In this document: positions 35,435-46,449 of the stretch, piece after piece
Layout: each line of letters starts with the position of its first letter
How positions within the stretch are numbered: the first letter of the stretch is position 1
From: Albifimbria verrucaria
Lineage: Eukaryota > Ascomycota > Sordariomycetes > Hypocreales > Stachybotryaceae
Length of the DNA: 64,000 nt
NCBI GenBank assembly: GCA_020081605.1
Contig: JAHREC010000018.1
Span: 3,534,001 to 3,598,000 of the forward strand
Direction: 5' to 3'
The notes under the pieces: generated by a model
Databases searched by the model: none
What the model was told of the DNA's origin: nothing
What the model saw: only the letters and a program-made list of their open reading frames with translations
Position numbers and translations under genes: made by a program

Positions 35435-35849
35435 ATGGACGCCAAGACTGCGACACTACGTATGTCATCCCTCGTCTCCCTTCCCCTTCGCTCAATTCTC
35501 TCTCTCATGCGCGCGGGTGGCGCAAGTCTGCTCTGCTCTGCTCTTTACCTGCTTTGCTGACCAAATCTATAGCCACGGCGACTGCGCCCGTTGCGCAATC
35601 CGACAACGTCTCCAAGCCCAAGGTAAGTCGCGCTCGAGTTCCGACACCATCGCCGAACACGATTTCGCTCTCGAACCTGTTCGACTAACATGCGATCCGC
35701 GTTTACAGCCCTGCTGTGTGTGCAAGGAGGAGAAGGCCAAGCGAGACGAGTGCATGCTGTTCTCGAATGCCAAGGACCCTGCCGCCGACTGCAAATCCCT
35801 CGTCGACCAGTACAAGAGCTGTATGGTGGGCTACGGTTTCAAGATATAA
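35435..35849 (+). CDS. COX17: Cytochrome c oxidase copper chaperone COX17
   Basis: Cox17 carries Cu(I) in the mitochondrial intermembrane space and hands it to Sco1 and Cox11 for cytochrome oxidase assembly. Three exons: 35435-35459, 35573-35622 and 35709-35849, with GTATGT...TATAG and GTAAGT...TACAG introns. They join to 216 nt, 71 residues, without any frame break. Exon 3 carries the metal-binding CC pair in KPCCVCKEEKAKRDEC and the second half of the twin CX9C fold (DCKSLVDQYKSCM), ending GYGFKI. The size and motif order are those of the family. The gene was not apparent as one long frame because of its tiny exons. Confidence 0.95.
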
Positions 35850-36156
35850 TGACTGAAGGAGCTATGGTGGGACTGCATCTGTAATATTGTACGATACGGC
35901 ATAGACTGGCCTGGGAAATACCACTTGATTCACCTCTAATGGCTTCTTGACTGGATGGGTATGATGTATGAACGCCCCTTAGCGAACAATCAGTGCTTCA
36001 CCTTGTATATGAGCGTTGTATAAGTCACTCTAACGGACAAACGGACTTAATTGCATCAGCTTCGCTGTCTTGCTCAGGAGCAGATGTAACAAAGGCTAGC
36101 TCCGATGACTTCCATTTCCTCAAGTCGCCTCTGCATGACTACATGCCTGGAAATGC
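35850..36156. other. Short convergent 3' intergenic region
   Basis: About 300 bases between the COX17 stop codon and the stop codon of the small coiled-coil gene. Nothing recognised. Confidence 0.4.
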
Positions 36157-36653
36157 TTAAGTATTGGCCTGAAGAGACGCCGCCACCTCATCTTCTCTAC
36201 CACGATACCCTGCCAGCATCATTTCCTCGAGTTCTCCCATGGTTGTATGCATCCTGACTACTACCTCCAACATCTCGGTTTCAATGTTCTTTCTCTGCTC
36301 GGTCGATTCCATCATTTGCAGAACATGTTCCCCTCGCTTCTTATAACTGGCCTTTGTTAGAACGTACTGCCTGCATTATCTTACTTGTGTGACATACGTC
36401 TGCCGTAGCCGCTGCTCCTGGTATGCCACAATGCGATTGTGCACATCCTCCAATGCTGCATCGAAATCCGCCTTCACTTTGTTTACCCGTTCGTCGCGCT
36501 TCTTCCGAAGCTGTAAAGAGTGTTAACGTGCCGAATAATTGGATACCACCAACCATTCCTACTTGCCTGGAAAATGCGCTGCTGCGCTTGCAGGACCGCG
36601 GGGCCTTGGTCTGCATCATCATAGAAAGAGGTTGTATGCTTTCTTCCAGGCAT
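36157..36653 (-). CDS. Small spliced coiled-coil protein, function unknown
   Basis: No recognised family. I assembled it from three exons: 36653-36567 (29 codons, starting MPGRKHTTSFYDDADQ), 36510-36385 (42 codons) and 36339-36157 (ending VAASLQANT). Intron 1 (56 nt) uses a GC donor, CAG|GCAAGT, and a TACAG acceptor; intron 2 (45 nt) uses GTAAGA and ATAAG and contains an in-frame stop, so it must be removed. The exons keep frame and give 131 residues. They form an almost continuous charged helix: LRKKRDERVNKVKADFDAAL, RIVAYQEQRLRQTY, then EHVLQMMESTEQRKNIETEM. A predicted coiled coil of this size could be a kinetochore, spindle or vesicle subunit, but I cannot choose. The consistency of splicing with a heptad-like product is the main support. 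Confidence 0.65.
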
Positions 36654-37217
36654 GTTCAACGAGAATTGTCAGTAGTTGAAAGAAACTTTTGACACAATGA
36701 TGGTCATTCAAAATTCTCTGCGGTAGAGTGAAAGTCGAGGTGCCATAGAATTGAATGTTCATTCAAAATTTGGGATCATTTCGTGGTACTGTATCTTTTC
36801 CATTTCTTGAGGCAGGTTCCAAGCGCGTGCTAGGCACCTTCCCACTTACCCAAAGCCAGGCACGAGGTGTAAGGAAGGAGCACTTACATCACAGCTAGTA
36901 CAACTGCCATGGAAACACAACATTTCAAACAATAGGTACCTAGGTGCTTATCCTCCTGTAACAAAGTGGAATTCATCACCATAGTTGCCTGTTATGTTCA
37001 TGGGAATTTCGTCAATACATAGGCTGACTGGTCTCATCATATATACATCATCTAACTTGTCGGCAACTGCCATCCACTCAGTTCAGTCGCAAGCAAGAAT
37101 CTATTGATGCAAGCACATATATGACCAGCATGTTTGGTCAGCCCAGGGTGATTTTATTTCATAACCCCATTTTTGATTTGGTATTATCATACAGCATCCT
37201 GCTGGAGGTGTCGTACT
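36654..37217. other. Intergenic region upstream of the small coiled-coil gene
   Basis: About 560 bases between the coiled-coil gene start and the CCT4 stop codon. It contains palindromic AGGTACCTAGGTG-type words near 36936. No gene recognised. Confidence 0.4.
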
Positions 37218-38985
37218 CTATCTCGTCAATGCAATGTCGTCTATCCTCAGAATCATCTTGACCGTCTCAGCGGCCAACTCAATGGCGCTGGTACTGACCA
37301 GCAGCGGCTGCAGCACATTCTCCTTGGAGATGTTAGTGTTGACACCGCCAGACTTGATGCTGACACCAGCGTTTCTTTCGCCCATCTCGTGGCGGTGGCG
37401 CAGGTCCGTAACAACCTTGATGCTGTTCAGACCAGCGTTCTCCGCCAGTGTCGTGGGAATCACCTCCATCGCATCAGCAAAAGCCTTCCAGCAGATGGCC
37501 TCCGTGCCAGTCAGGCTACGGGCCTGCTTAGACAGCTGAGCCGCAATCTCAATCTCTGGTGCACCTCCACCGGCAATCAGTGCCTTCTTCTTCACCAAGC
37601 AACGGACAACGCACAGAGCGTCGTGCAGACTTCGCTCGGCCTCCTCACGAATGAGAGAGTTGGCACCTCGGACCACCACGGAAACTGTCTTGCCCGTAGC
37701 CTTGGCCCCAGTGACCTTGACCATCCGTGAGCCGGATGACTCGGCCTCCTCTACTAGATCAGCTGAACCAAGCTTGTCCTCGGTGAACGAATCGATATCG
37801 GCAATGGGCTTGCAGCCAGTCGACTTGCAAATGAACTCGACCTCATCACGCTCAATGTCTTTGACGGCGAGGATACCGAGCTTCGCCAGGAAGTGGAGAG
37901 AAAGGTCGTTGACGGCGTCACGAAGAATCGACTTCTGGATCAGCAGGACGTTGCACTTAGCCTTCTTGATCTTCTTGGCCATATTCAGCAGGTATAGACG
38001 CTCCTCCTTGACGATTCTGTCCATCTGGCGGTAGTCGTTGACTTGTATCGTGTTCTCCATCTGTACATAGTCAGCATACAAGTTCACGCATATAGCATTA
38101 TTGGCACGCATACGTCAGGCTTGGGAGGGCTCAGCTGGAACTGAATCAGACCTATCCGCGCCTTCTCCATGCGGATAGGACCTCCGGCATTTTTAAGGAC
38201 CGGCTGGTTCAGGACAAGGCCGTCAACCAGCTCACTGTCCTCGATCGTTCCTCCGGCCTTCTTGATAATGCGGATGTTCTTAAGGTCCACGTTGTCGGCG
38301 GTCTTAACATCGATCGTCTTGGTCACGGCATTGACGGCCATGGGGCCAAGCAAGTTCGAGTATTGGGAGACAATCTTGGACGAGAGAGACGTGTTGGCGG
38401 CTTGAAGGAGGGAGGCAGTGTCGGTGAGGGAGATTGGCTGGGACATGTCGTGAAGGACCTGAACGGCAGCAGCGGCAGCTCTCTGGAAAGACTCGGAGAT
38501 GACGGCTGGGTGGATGCCCTTGGAGAGAAGGCGGTCGGCAGCTCCGAGCAGACTTCCGCAGATGACGACAACGGAGGTGGTACCATCACCGGCCTCAACA
38601 TCCTGGGCACCGGACAGGTTGACCAGCATCTTAGCAGTAGGGTGCAGCACGGACATGCTCTTCAGCATGGTGTTGCCGTCGTTGGTAATGATGGTTTCCC
38701 CTTGCCGCTACGAATCATCTTGTCCATGCCTCGAGGGCCGAGCGAGGTTCGGATGGCATCGGCAACAGCTGGCACATAGTTAGTCGATAGTTGTTCGAGC
38801 CGGCTCTGAGAAGTGTCCGCCTACCTCGGGCAGCGACAATGTTGGAGGAGCGCACCGCCATGGGCTTCTCCTTGTCCTATGCACAGTGGTTAGTGGGGTT
38901 GAGCTTCAAGCTAAGTGGGAGCTCGCCGTACCCTGAAGGTGGCATTTCCGGAGGCACCAGCTGGTGCTGTGGCCGGCGCGGACAT
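37218..38985 (-). CDS. CCT4: T-complex chaperonin subunit delta (CCT4)
   Basis: Subunit of the cytosolic TRiC/CCT chaperonin, which folds actin, tubulin and many WD-repeat proteins with ATP. Four exons: 38985-38932, 38876-38825, 38768-38114 and 38060-37218, separated by GT-AG introns of 51-56 nt. Motifs include [17 protein letters not shown], the ATP site ITNDG and [12 protein letters not shown], the delta-type [35 protein letters not shown], and [10 protein letters not shown] near the C-terminus. The end [11 protein letters not shown] is standard. Exons total 1,604 nt; one lost base in the CCCC at 38698-38701 (plus strand), between GKG and the ITNDG segment, brings it to 535 codons, 534 residues. 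An essential gene with such a break points to a sequencing error. Confidence 0.96.
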
Positions 38986-39476
38986 GGTTGAATCTGTGTA
39001 TGCTCGGTCCGCGGTCTGGGGAGATTGGTCGAGGGCGTGCTGTCGCGGGATGGCTTAGGATAGCAAGATAGGCTCACGATATCCCAGCAGCCTTGAGAAT
39101 ATCCCACCTTCTGCCCTACTCCGCCATTAGCACCCAGAATTTTTGGCGTCGGACCCTTAGATTATCCAGCCTCCGGCCCATCTCCCATGCCACCAGGTAC
39201 ATGGCCCGATTGGGCCTAGCCGCACGAGCCACAGCTAAGCGGGTCGGTGCATGAGCTCAAGGCAACTCTTGGTTACGGAATGCTTCCAGTACCTTCATCA
39301 CCATCTGGAGCATACTGCTGTAGCTGAGGTACGCCAGCGACTTCTGATCCACCACAACTCCTCGAACCCCATCTCCTTGGCTTCCGTGTCATTACCAACC
39401 TCGAACCGAACGACCGATTCACTTGCACCCAGCCAGAGCCTCGCGTTAGACAGCGTCTGCTGCCTCAGACGCCACG
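38986..39476. promoter_or_regulatory. Shared divergent promoter CCT4 / RPT1
   Basis: Only 491 bases separate the start codons of CCT4 (leftward) and RPT1 (rightward), so the two protein-quality-control genes must share or abut regulatory sequence. I did not find an obvious PACE-like or heat-shock element by eye. Confidence 0.6.
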
Positions 39477-40960
39477 ATGGTAAGCTTCCCGATGCCGCCC
39501 ACATCCCCAGCCGGCTCCGTCGCTAACCTGCGTAGCCTTCTGCGACCGGTCAGAACTGGGAGAAGTACCAGAAGAACTTCGCCGACGATGAGGTAGAGGA
39601 GAAGAAGATCACCCCGTTGACAGACGAGTATGCCCATCCTCCGCTCGCAACTACCGAACATCGGACTGATCGACCATTAGGGATATCCAAGTGCTTAAGA
39701 CATATGGCGCCGCACCTTACGGAGCCGCTATCAAGAAACTAGAGAAGCAGATCAAAGAGAAGCAACAAAGTGTAGACGAGAAGATTGGCGTCAAGGTACG
39801 CTGCTCATGCCCACACACACAACTCAAGCTTCGTTAACACCGCCTTAGGAATCAGATACAGGTCTCGCCCCTCCGCATCTTTGGGATGTCGCCGCCGACC
39901 GTCAACGCATGTCCGAGGAGCAGCCCTTTCAGGTTGCGCGATGTACAAAGATCATAGCTGATGAGAAGGGCGACGAGTCCAAGAGCAAGTACGTCATCAA
40001 CGTGAAGCAAATCGCCAAGTTCGTCGTCCAGCTCGGCGACCGTGTCAGCCCTACAGATATCGAAGAAGGCATGCGTGTCGGCGTGGACAGGAACAAATAC
40101 CAGATCATGCTGCCGCTACCCCGAAGATCGATGCTAGCGTTACCATGATGACGGTTGAGGAGAAGCCCGACGTAACTTACGGTGACGTGGGTGGTTGCAA
40201 GGAGCAGGTCGAGAAGCTCCGTGAAGTCGTCGAGATGCCTCTGCTGTCACCAGAGCGTTTCGTCAACCTGGGTATCGACCCTCCCAAGGGTGCTCTTCTA
40301 TATGGTCCTCCCGGTACCGGTAAGACTCTCTGTGCCAGAGCCGTCGCCAACCGAACAGACGCCACCTTCATTCGCGTCATCGGAAGCGAGTTGGTTCAGA
40401 AGTATGTCGGTGAGGGTGCGAGGATGGTCCGAGAGCTGTTCGAAATGGCGCGGACGAAGAAGGCGTGCATCATTTTCTTCGACGAAATCGATGCCGTGGG
40501 TGGTGCCCGATTCGATGACGGTGCTGGTGGTGACAACGAGGTTCAGCGAACCATGTTGGAGCTGATTACACAGTTGGATGGTTTCGACGCTCGTGGAAAC
40601 ATCAAGGTCATGTTCGCCACCAACAGACCGTCCACCCTCGATCCCGCTCTTATGAGACCGGGTCGTATCGACCGTAAGATCGAGTTCTCGCTACCTGACC
40701 TCGAGGGCCGCGCCAACATTCTGCGTATCCACGCCAAGAGCATGTCTGTGGAGCGCGACATCCGTTGGGAGCTCATTTCTCGTCTCTGCCCCAACGCCAC
40801 GGGTGCCGAGCTGAGGAGTGTGTGCACAGAGGCCGGCATGTTTGCCATCCGTGCGAGGAGAAAGGTTGCCTCGGAGAAGGATTTCCTCAGCGCGGTGGAC
40901 AAGGTCATCAAGGGCAACCTCAAGTTCAACTCAACGGCGACGTACATGCAGTACAACTAG
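39477..40960 (+). CDS. RPT1: 26S proteasome regulatory ATPase RPT1 (regulatory subunit 7)
   Basis: AAA ATPase of the proteasome base that unfolds and feeds substrates into the core. Exon 1 carries only the ATG (39477-39479). Exon 2 39536-39627 ([15 protein letters not shown]), exon 3 39681-39795 ([15 protein letters not shown]) and exon 4 39849-40960 follow. The AAA module shows [20 protein letters not shown], Walker A GPPGTGKT, Walker [13 protein letters not shown], the [12 protein letters not shown] second region of homology and [16 protein letters not shown]. The C-terminus YMQYN lacks the hydrophobic-Tyr-X ending of the gate-opening Rpts, as usual for Rpt1. Exons total 1,322 nt; one lost base in the CCCC at 40119-40122, in the conserved [14 protein letters not shown], gives 441 codons and 440 residues. 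Confidence 0.96.
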
Positions 40961-41488
40961 AGAGCGACACTTTTATGTACTTAATAAATGTGGTGTATGA
41001 TTAACAATTGCGGGTTTCATAAAAATGGTTGCCAGGTACCAAGTGATTGTTGTTTGTCCGCAAGTCTGAGATCGAGGGACCTCCCGTTGGTATCAAAGCG
41101 AAGTACATTAGGTTATGAACACTGGCGGTTTCTGTAGGTACAACTGCTAAGCTCAATCGTGAAGGATATGTTATGACACATTTAAATCGTCTTTCTTTTG
41201 CATTTATCTACGCGTGAACCTGAAGGATGATGTACGCTCCTAAGCAATCCTGAACTCCTGGCAACCTCCCTGTGTAGTAGGAAACGCCAATCCATATACG
41301 CTCGTAGGCGCATCCGTCACAATAGAAATGCCGGTATGACTACTCCAGTGTCCAACCTATCTAACAAAAAACAAAAGTGCCTACCGGGAGCGGGAGCCAT
41401 GCAGCTGACATTAAGCCACATCGATATTAAGTCATTATTCGTGAAAAGCCCTCCATCCACCCATCGTCCATGTACCGGTGAGGCATCA
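40961..41488. other. Convergent 3' intergenic region
   Basis: About 530 bases between RPT1 and the Cys-rich gene. No gene recognised. Confidence 0.4.
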
Positions 41489-42226
41489 TCAAGCGCCTTC
41501 CATCCTGGATAGGCAGCCCAAACACATAACTTCTCCTTCAGCTCCTTTCTCGACGCAGCAGCGGCTGCAGACCATAGTGCGATGACCTCCTATGCCCCAT
41601 CCTCCTTTAGATGTTTGCAGGTCCTCTTCGCGGCTGTTCCGTGGTGTTTCATCTTGTCGTCCATCTTGATCTCTTGATTTTCCGTCGCAGTCATGGTGTG
41701 GGTTGTTGTGTCGATTTATCAATACATCATCGATATCGTCCATGTGGAACGATCGTGATAGAACGTCATCTTCTGACGAAGCAGTAACATCGGTAGGTCC
41801 CCAGCCGGGGCACTGGCGGATGCAGACAAAGCAGGTGCGCTCGCCGCATCCCAAGCACTCGGCAAACGAGTCCAGATCGGACTTTTGGTTGGTCGACGGT
41901 GGCAGATGTGGCAGGGGAGCAAAACGGCGCCCGCCGCCTTAGACTGCAGCTTGGATGGGGATTTTCGTAGTGATCCTGGGTGGATTTTGTCAAAGAGAGG
42001 CGGCGGCGGTGCATGGGGGTAGATCGTCGTAAGTGTGCATTCCATCGTCGTTGAGAATCCTAGCCCGCTTGGAGAGAGGCATCACCTTGCGTGGGGCGAA
42101 GTTGGGGTGCTGGTTGACCAGGTATATGTCGGTCTGCTTGTCGGGGCCGTAGACCCTGTAGACGTCGTCCTCATCGTCCCATCTGCGTTTGCGCAGCGTC
42201 TGGGCATCCTCGCCAACGTACGGCAT
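41489..42226 (-). CDS. Cys-rich zinc-binding protein of unknown function
   Basis: No named family recognised, though I recall similar fungal proteins. It starts MPYVGEDAQTLRKRRWDDED, contains the basic FAPRKVMPLSKRARI (possible nuclear signal) and then a cysteine/histidine array. The first part is CHICHRRPT, followed by CLGCGERTCFVCIRQC. After an acidic, low-complexity spacer comes a second part, CSRCCVEKGAEGEVMCLGC. The spacing suggests two or more zinc sites of a RING- or PHD-like cross-brace. The start and stop are in the same frame but the middle is not. An AAAA loss (TTTT at 41883-41886, plus strand) restores SDLDSFAEC, and further shifts lie near 41990-42010 in C-rich sequence. About 245 residues. 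Zinc binding is inferred; a role in ubiquitin transfer would be a guess. Confidence 0.72.
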
Positions 42227-43189
42227 CGTGAAGGTGCGGCGAGCCCGGAGGAATGCTGGGGTGCGAGGACGGCGGATCAACTGGTGGGAGAGCGCAGGTC
42301 GGTGGCGTTAGGCCACCGTGATTCGGGCGTCGGAGAGGGAGCTCGTACGGCGGTAATTGTGAGAATGCTAGAATGAAAGATTTGGAGGACAGAATGCAGC
42401 AGGAGGAGGAGGGAAAGAGGAGTGCCTGTGCAGCATCGAGGTGCAGGGAGGTCGGGGTCGGAGTTGTTGTTATTGCGCTCTCTCGGCCTCGTTTGGGGTC
42501 TTCCTGCTGTACTCAGTACCTACAGCAGAGAGACAGGAAACTCTCTGCTTTCCCAGGCAAGCAAGGCAAAGGGAGTTCAGCGCGGTGCCACAAGCTGCTC
42601 TAGCGGGCTTTGGCTGCTGGGCCCTGCACCAATTGGAGCCTGCCAGTGGGGGCAATCCTGTAGCTTGGCTGACTAGAGGCATCAGGTGGTGTGTGTGCTA
42701 ACTTATTACATAGTACTGTCGGTGCATGATGCCCAATCGCTGCGAGCACACAGTCGGTGTGTTCCATATCATTCGGAGGGCCACTTAGATGCCAAATAGG
42801 CAGATTGGTAGATGTTAGCATGACATCAACATATCCCAACTGCCGCTATAACGGTAGCATTCTGTCTCTGACTAGCCCAAGTACAATCTGGGCGCTGGCA
42901 TGCTCGGTGACTGAGACAAGAACCTCCTGACTTAGAAAGGCCTCCCTCCCCCTCTCTTCCCTCAACCACCATGCCCATCAGGGTCTCAACCCAGTCGCAG
43001 CTGCAGACAAGCATTAGCAAAGCTACCTAATTAACTCAATAGCTTTCTTCTAGTCAAAGGCGAACTGCTCGCTTTTTATAATAGAACATGTCAGATCTCG
43101 AATATGCCCTGTGAGAGTGGGTTGAACCTCTCTATATGCAGCTCATTCCCACTTGGGGGTATGTTGCGACTCTCAACTGTTTACATGTC
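42227..43189. other. Intergenic region before the coding relic
   Basis: Promoter side of the Cys-rich gene followed by AT-richer DNA with no recognisable gene. Confidence 0.35.
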
Positions 43190-44080
43190 CTGCAGTTATA
43201 CTGCATATCCAAGTCAATCCCAATATTAAAGCCGCAGAGGAGCAGAACTCACATAAATCTTGCGGTATGTACTCACCATTTGAGCTTCGGAGCAGTTCTG
43301 CGGCGAGCTGGTTAAATTCAATATTCCAATCATGCGCGTCGGCTCAATTGGCTACAATTCTCTCATTGCTAGGCTGGATTTAGCCAAGATACAACATATT
43401 GGGGATATCTACGTGTCGGCCATTAGATATCAAGTAAACTCAACACCGGCATCCAAGCCCGACAATTCGATTGTTTGGTGCCCACCATTTCCGCCGCTGA
43501 AATAAAACTAGGTGTAAATTCAATCCATCTCTGCTGTCCAAGTCATAACCCTAAATGTATATTCTGGGCAAGGCCACAGAATAGGTTGTCAGTTAACATG
43601 CTCGTGAAGTGTTGAAGATATAGCAGGCCAATTAATTTAACCTATCTGGTCCAGTAACAGAAAGCATTATTATATAGACACACTGAAGCTCTACTTTGCA
43701 GTCTCTCCCAATTAATATGTACGTTTCCGTCATCGAAGCTAGCAACTGCATAAGGCATTCCCATTTCTCGAAACTCCAGTAGATTGTTTTTCATAGTGTA
43801 TGATCCCTTGTCTGAATTTCAAACAATTATGTGAGCATGTCTTATGGTTGGCTGTAGGAAGCATTTAGTGTCTACCTTCATCTCCAGCGGCAGTGTTCTC
43901 AGGATATCAACATCCGAAACTAACATGGCTTGGGTTTCGGGTTTCTATAGACAATTGCACATCCAAAATTGGTTGCCATTTTGCAGAAATTCTTAAGCTT
44001 GGTACAATACGACGGTAAAGTCAGATTCGTTAGCCAGCTCAGCCAATTCCAACTGAAGACGCTGTTGACATGCGATGCTT
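43190..44080 (-). pseudogene. Degenerate protein-coding remnant with in-frame stops
   Basis: Reading the minus strand gives three long protein-like stretches. About 44075-43876 yields RLQLELAELANESDFTVVLY, QNGNQFWMCNC and AMLVSDVDILRTLPLEM, with TAA and TAG stops between them and a possible donor after it. About 43820-43685 yields LLEFREMGMPYAVASFDDG followed by NVHINWERLQSRAS. About 43555-43190 yields DGLNLHLVLFQRRKWWAPNN, RIVGLG, NGRHVDIPNMLYL and NIEFNQLAAELLRSS, broken by TGA, TAA and TGA. TAA and TAG stops are what C-to-T changes in CAA or CAG would make, and TGA could come from TGG or CGA, as in repeat-induced point mutation, but I could not measure this. The parent family was not recognised. 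A poorly spliced functional gene is less likely given five stops. Confidence 0.5.
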
Positions 44081-45340
44081 GTTGCTGTACCTTGAATATT
44101 GTACATACGAAAATCTATTGAAGAAATTGCAACTCGATGTTGTGTCTGCTCTATATTACCGGTGTTTGCCTAGGCCAACCAAGGGCTTCCGCAACTGTTT
44201 AGTAGTTCTGACAGAGCGTGGGGTCGAAATTATGGAAACCAACTCCAGAGGCTCGGGAAAAGCACCACCACATTTTTCATAAGCTTACTAGATTTTGCTC
44301 ATTATTTTGCTTACTTGCTTGCTGTCGGCCGAGCAACTTATGAATTCATTTCTCAGAAGTAACTACCTATGTAAACGAATGCTGGCGTGATGTTACGTGT
44401 CGCGAATATCTAATCCATACCTACTTACCGCCAGTAACAGACTGCCTACAAATCACAAAATGAATGGCAATTAGAATCAGCCACTTATACTCAACGATAA
44501 CATGGGATTCATCAGCTTAGTCAAATAGTTAATACCCAGTCATTCTATAATATTAACAATAATGCACTCGCAAGCATGACGTCTAATGCTACCTAGACTC
44601 AAGATTGTCCCCTTTGACAGTCGTAACTTGTCAGCTTTCGTGTACAGGGACACACAATTGGCCAGTAAACAGTAGCTACCAGCACACACATGTCGGTACT
44701 TACACCTATCCGCCAGAGCCGTTGCTCCTGTGCACGCCTGGCCTCCTCACGCTTATGCTGCGCGCAGGCTACCTTCTTACCCCTTGCTGCCGCCCCAATG
44801 CGGTTCTTTCCGACCTGTCAATGTGGTAGCGTCACCTAGTAGAGTCGATTCTTAAAGGAGTAGCTCTCGGGCCTTGTTCCGCCTGTTTCCAACTTTGTCA
44901 CTCTCGAAATTATTCATATCTCTCCCGACATGCAGTCGACCTTCGCATGCAGGGATGGAAGCAATGGTTCCTCTAAATTATGGCGCATTCGTCCTTGAAG
45001 TGGTAGTTTGCACTCATTCTCAATTATGTGTGGGTAAATCAGTCACTGTTTACGGAGTAGTCACCGTTTATTACTAGGTAGGTATGCAACGTTGCTTTCT
45101 TGCAGCAAGAGACTATGAACAATATCGAGACGGTGTATTCCACAAACTCCCCATCTTTATCTGGAGGCGGAAATAGAGCTCCCGTAAAATATGAGACGCT
45201 CAATATATGCCTGATCTTAGTAAAGGTTTCTACTTATTGTTCCAAGATAGTATAAAGCTGTCCAATACTCAACCCAAAAGGCATCATTCCACCTGCCATA
45301 CACTTTCAATCACTAGGACGAATCCCTACAGTACAGGAAA
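44081..45340. other. AT-rich intergenic region upstream of the AA9 gene
   Basis: About 1.26 kb without a supportable gene; the right part should hold the AA9 promoter. Confidence 0.4.
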
Positions 45341-46449
45341 ATGTTCTCTTACGGAATCACAGTTTCGATATTGGCCTGCCTAAGTGCGGTCAGCGGCCAT
45401 GGTGGGGGCATGCACTACATCATCGACGATGTTGTACACAAGGGGTGCGTAGAGCACTGACTTCCCTTGAATAAGCCCCTTTGTCTCATGCTTTTGCGTG
45501 AAAGAAAAACTAATAGTCCGGTTGGAATCACAGTAACTGGGATCAATTCAAAAATACCGAAGGGAGCATTCAGCGCCAGTGGGAGTGGAACAACGCCATC
45601 ACTGGGATGGACGTGCCAGAAATGGCATGCGGTAATCCCGGTCTGCTCAACGTGAAGCCATACCACGCCCCTCTACAGGCTGGCAATATCGTGAGCGTCA
45701 ACTACTCTCTGGAGACTGTAAATGAGGAACTGGGGCGGCCATGGACCTTTGGACACCCGTATGGACCCATGTTGGCCTATCTGGCAGCTTGTCCGGATGA
45801 AGGTTGCGAAGAAGTCGATGTCAACTCACCCATCTGGTTCGTATTGCATCTCCACTTTTCAAGATATAACCCTCGCAGGGTTATACGTTCTACAATTGTG
45901 GAATAATCTTTTAACCATCTTACTCCTCAGGTTCAAGATTTGGCAGTCAGGATTGCTGAGCGGTAACTGGGTCGAAGGTCGCTGGGGCATGACAGATGTC
46001 TTCGAAGGTGCCAATATCGACATCCCTATCCCAGCATCTCTAAAGCCTGGCAAATACCTCTTGCGGCATGAAATGATCAACCTCCAGACCGGCCCGGTCC
46101 AATGGTTTCCCAACTGTGTGCAATTAGACATTAGCAGCTCAGGCAGCAATGTCCCAGCCAAGGAAGACCTCGTTGCATTCCCTGGTGGCTACGATAAAGT
46201 CAGTTTTACTCCTATAAACTTGGCTCTCCCTTTGTCTCTTCGGCTTCCTATTTTTCCTTGTTTGCTGACGAATTCTTGCTGTTAGGATCTCAACACGAGC
46301 TTCCGTCTCGTGGGAGGTGCAGAGTGGTTCTATGTCACACATGCCGAAGACACAGTAAGCATGCTCTACATCCCACAGGTCTTTTCCGTCGCATTTTACT
46401 GATTATTTAGTTTTATCCGATGCCAGGTCCGCCGGTCTGGCAGGGGTGA
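45341..46449 (+). CDS. Secreted AA9 lytic polysaccharide monooxygenase (GH61-type)
   Basis: Copper enzyme that oxidatively cleaves cellulose or other beta-glucans outside the cell. Five exons join without a break to 783 nt, 260 residues: 45341-45444, 45534-45836, 45931-46198, 46286-46354 and 46411-46449. Residues 1-19 are a signal peptide (MFSYGITVSILACLSAVSG); cleavage would expose His20, the copper-brace histidine. The second copper His is in FGHPYGPMLAYLAAC (codon 45754-45756). The segment WFKIWQSGL, then IPIPASLKPGKYLLRHEMIN and VQWFPNCVQLDI, is standard for the family. The axial position, usually Tyr in Q-x-Y, is Phe here (codon 46106-46108). The C-terminus FYPMPGPPVWQG lacks a cellulose-binding module. 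Donors include GTGCGT and GTTCGT. Confidence 0.93.
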
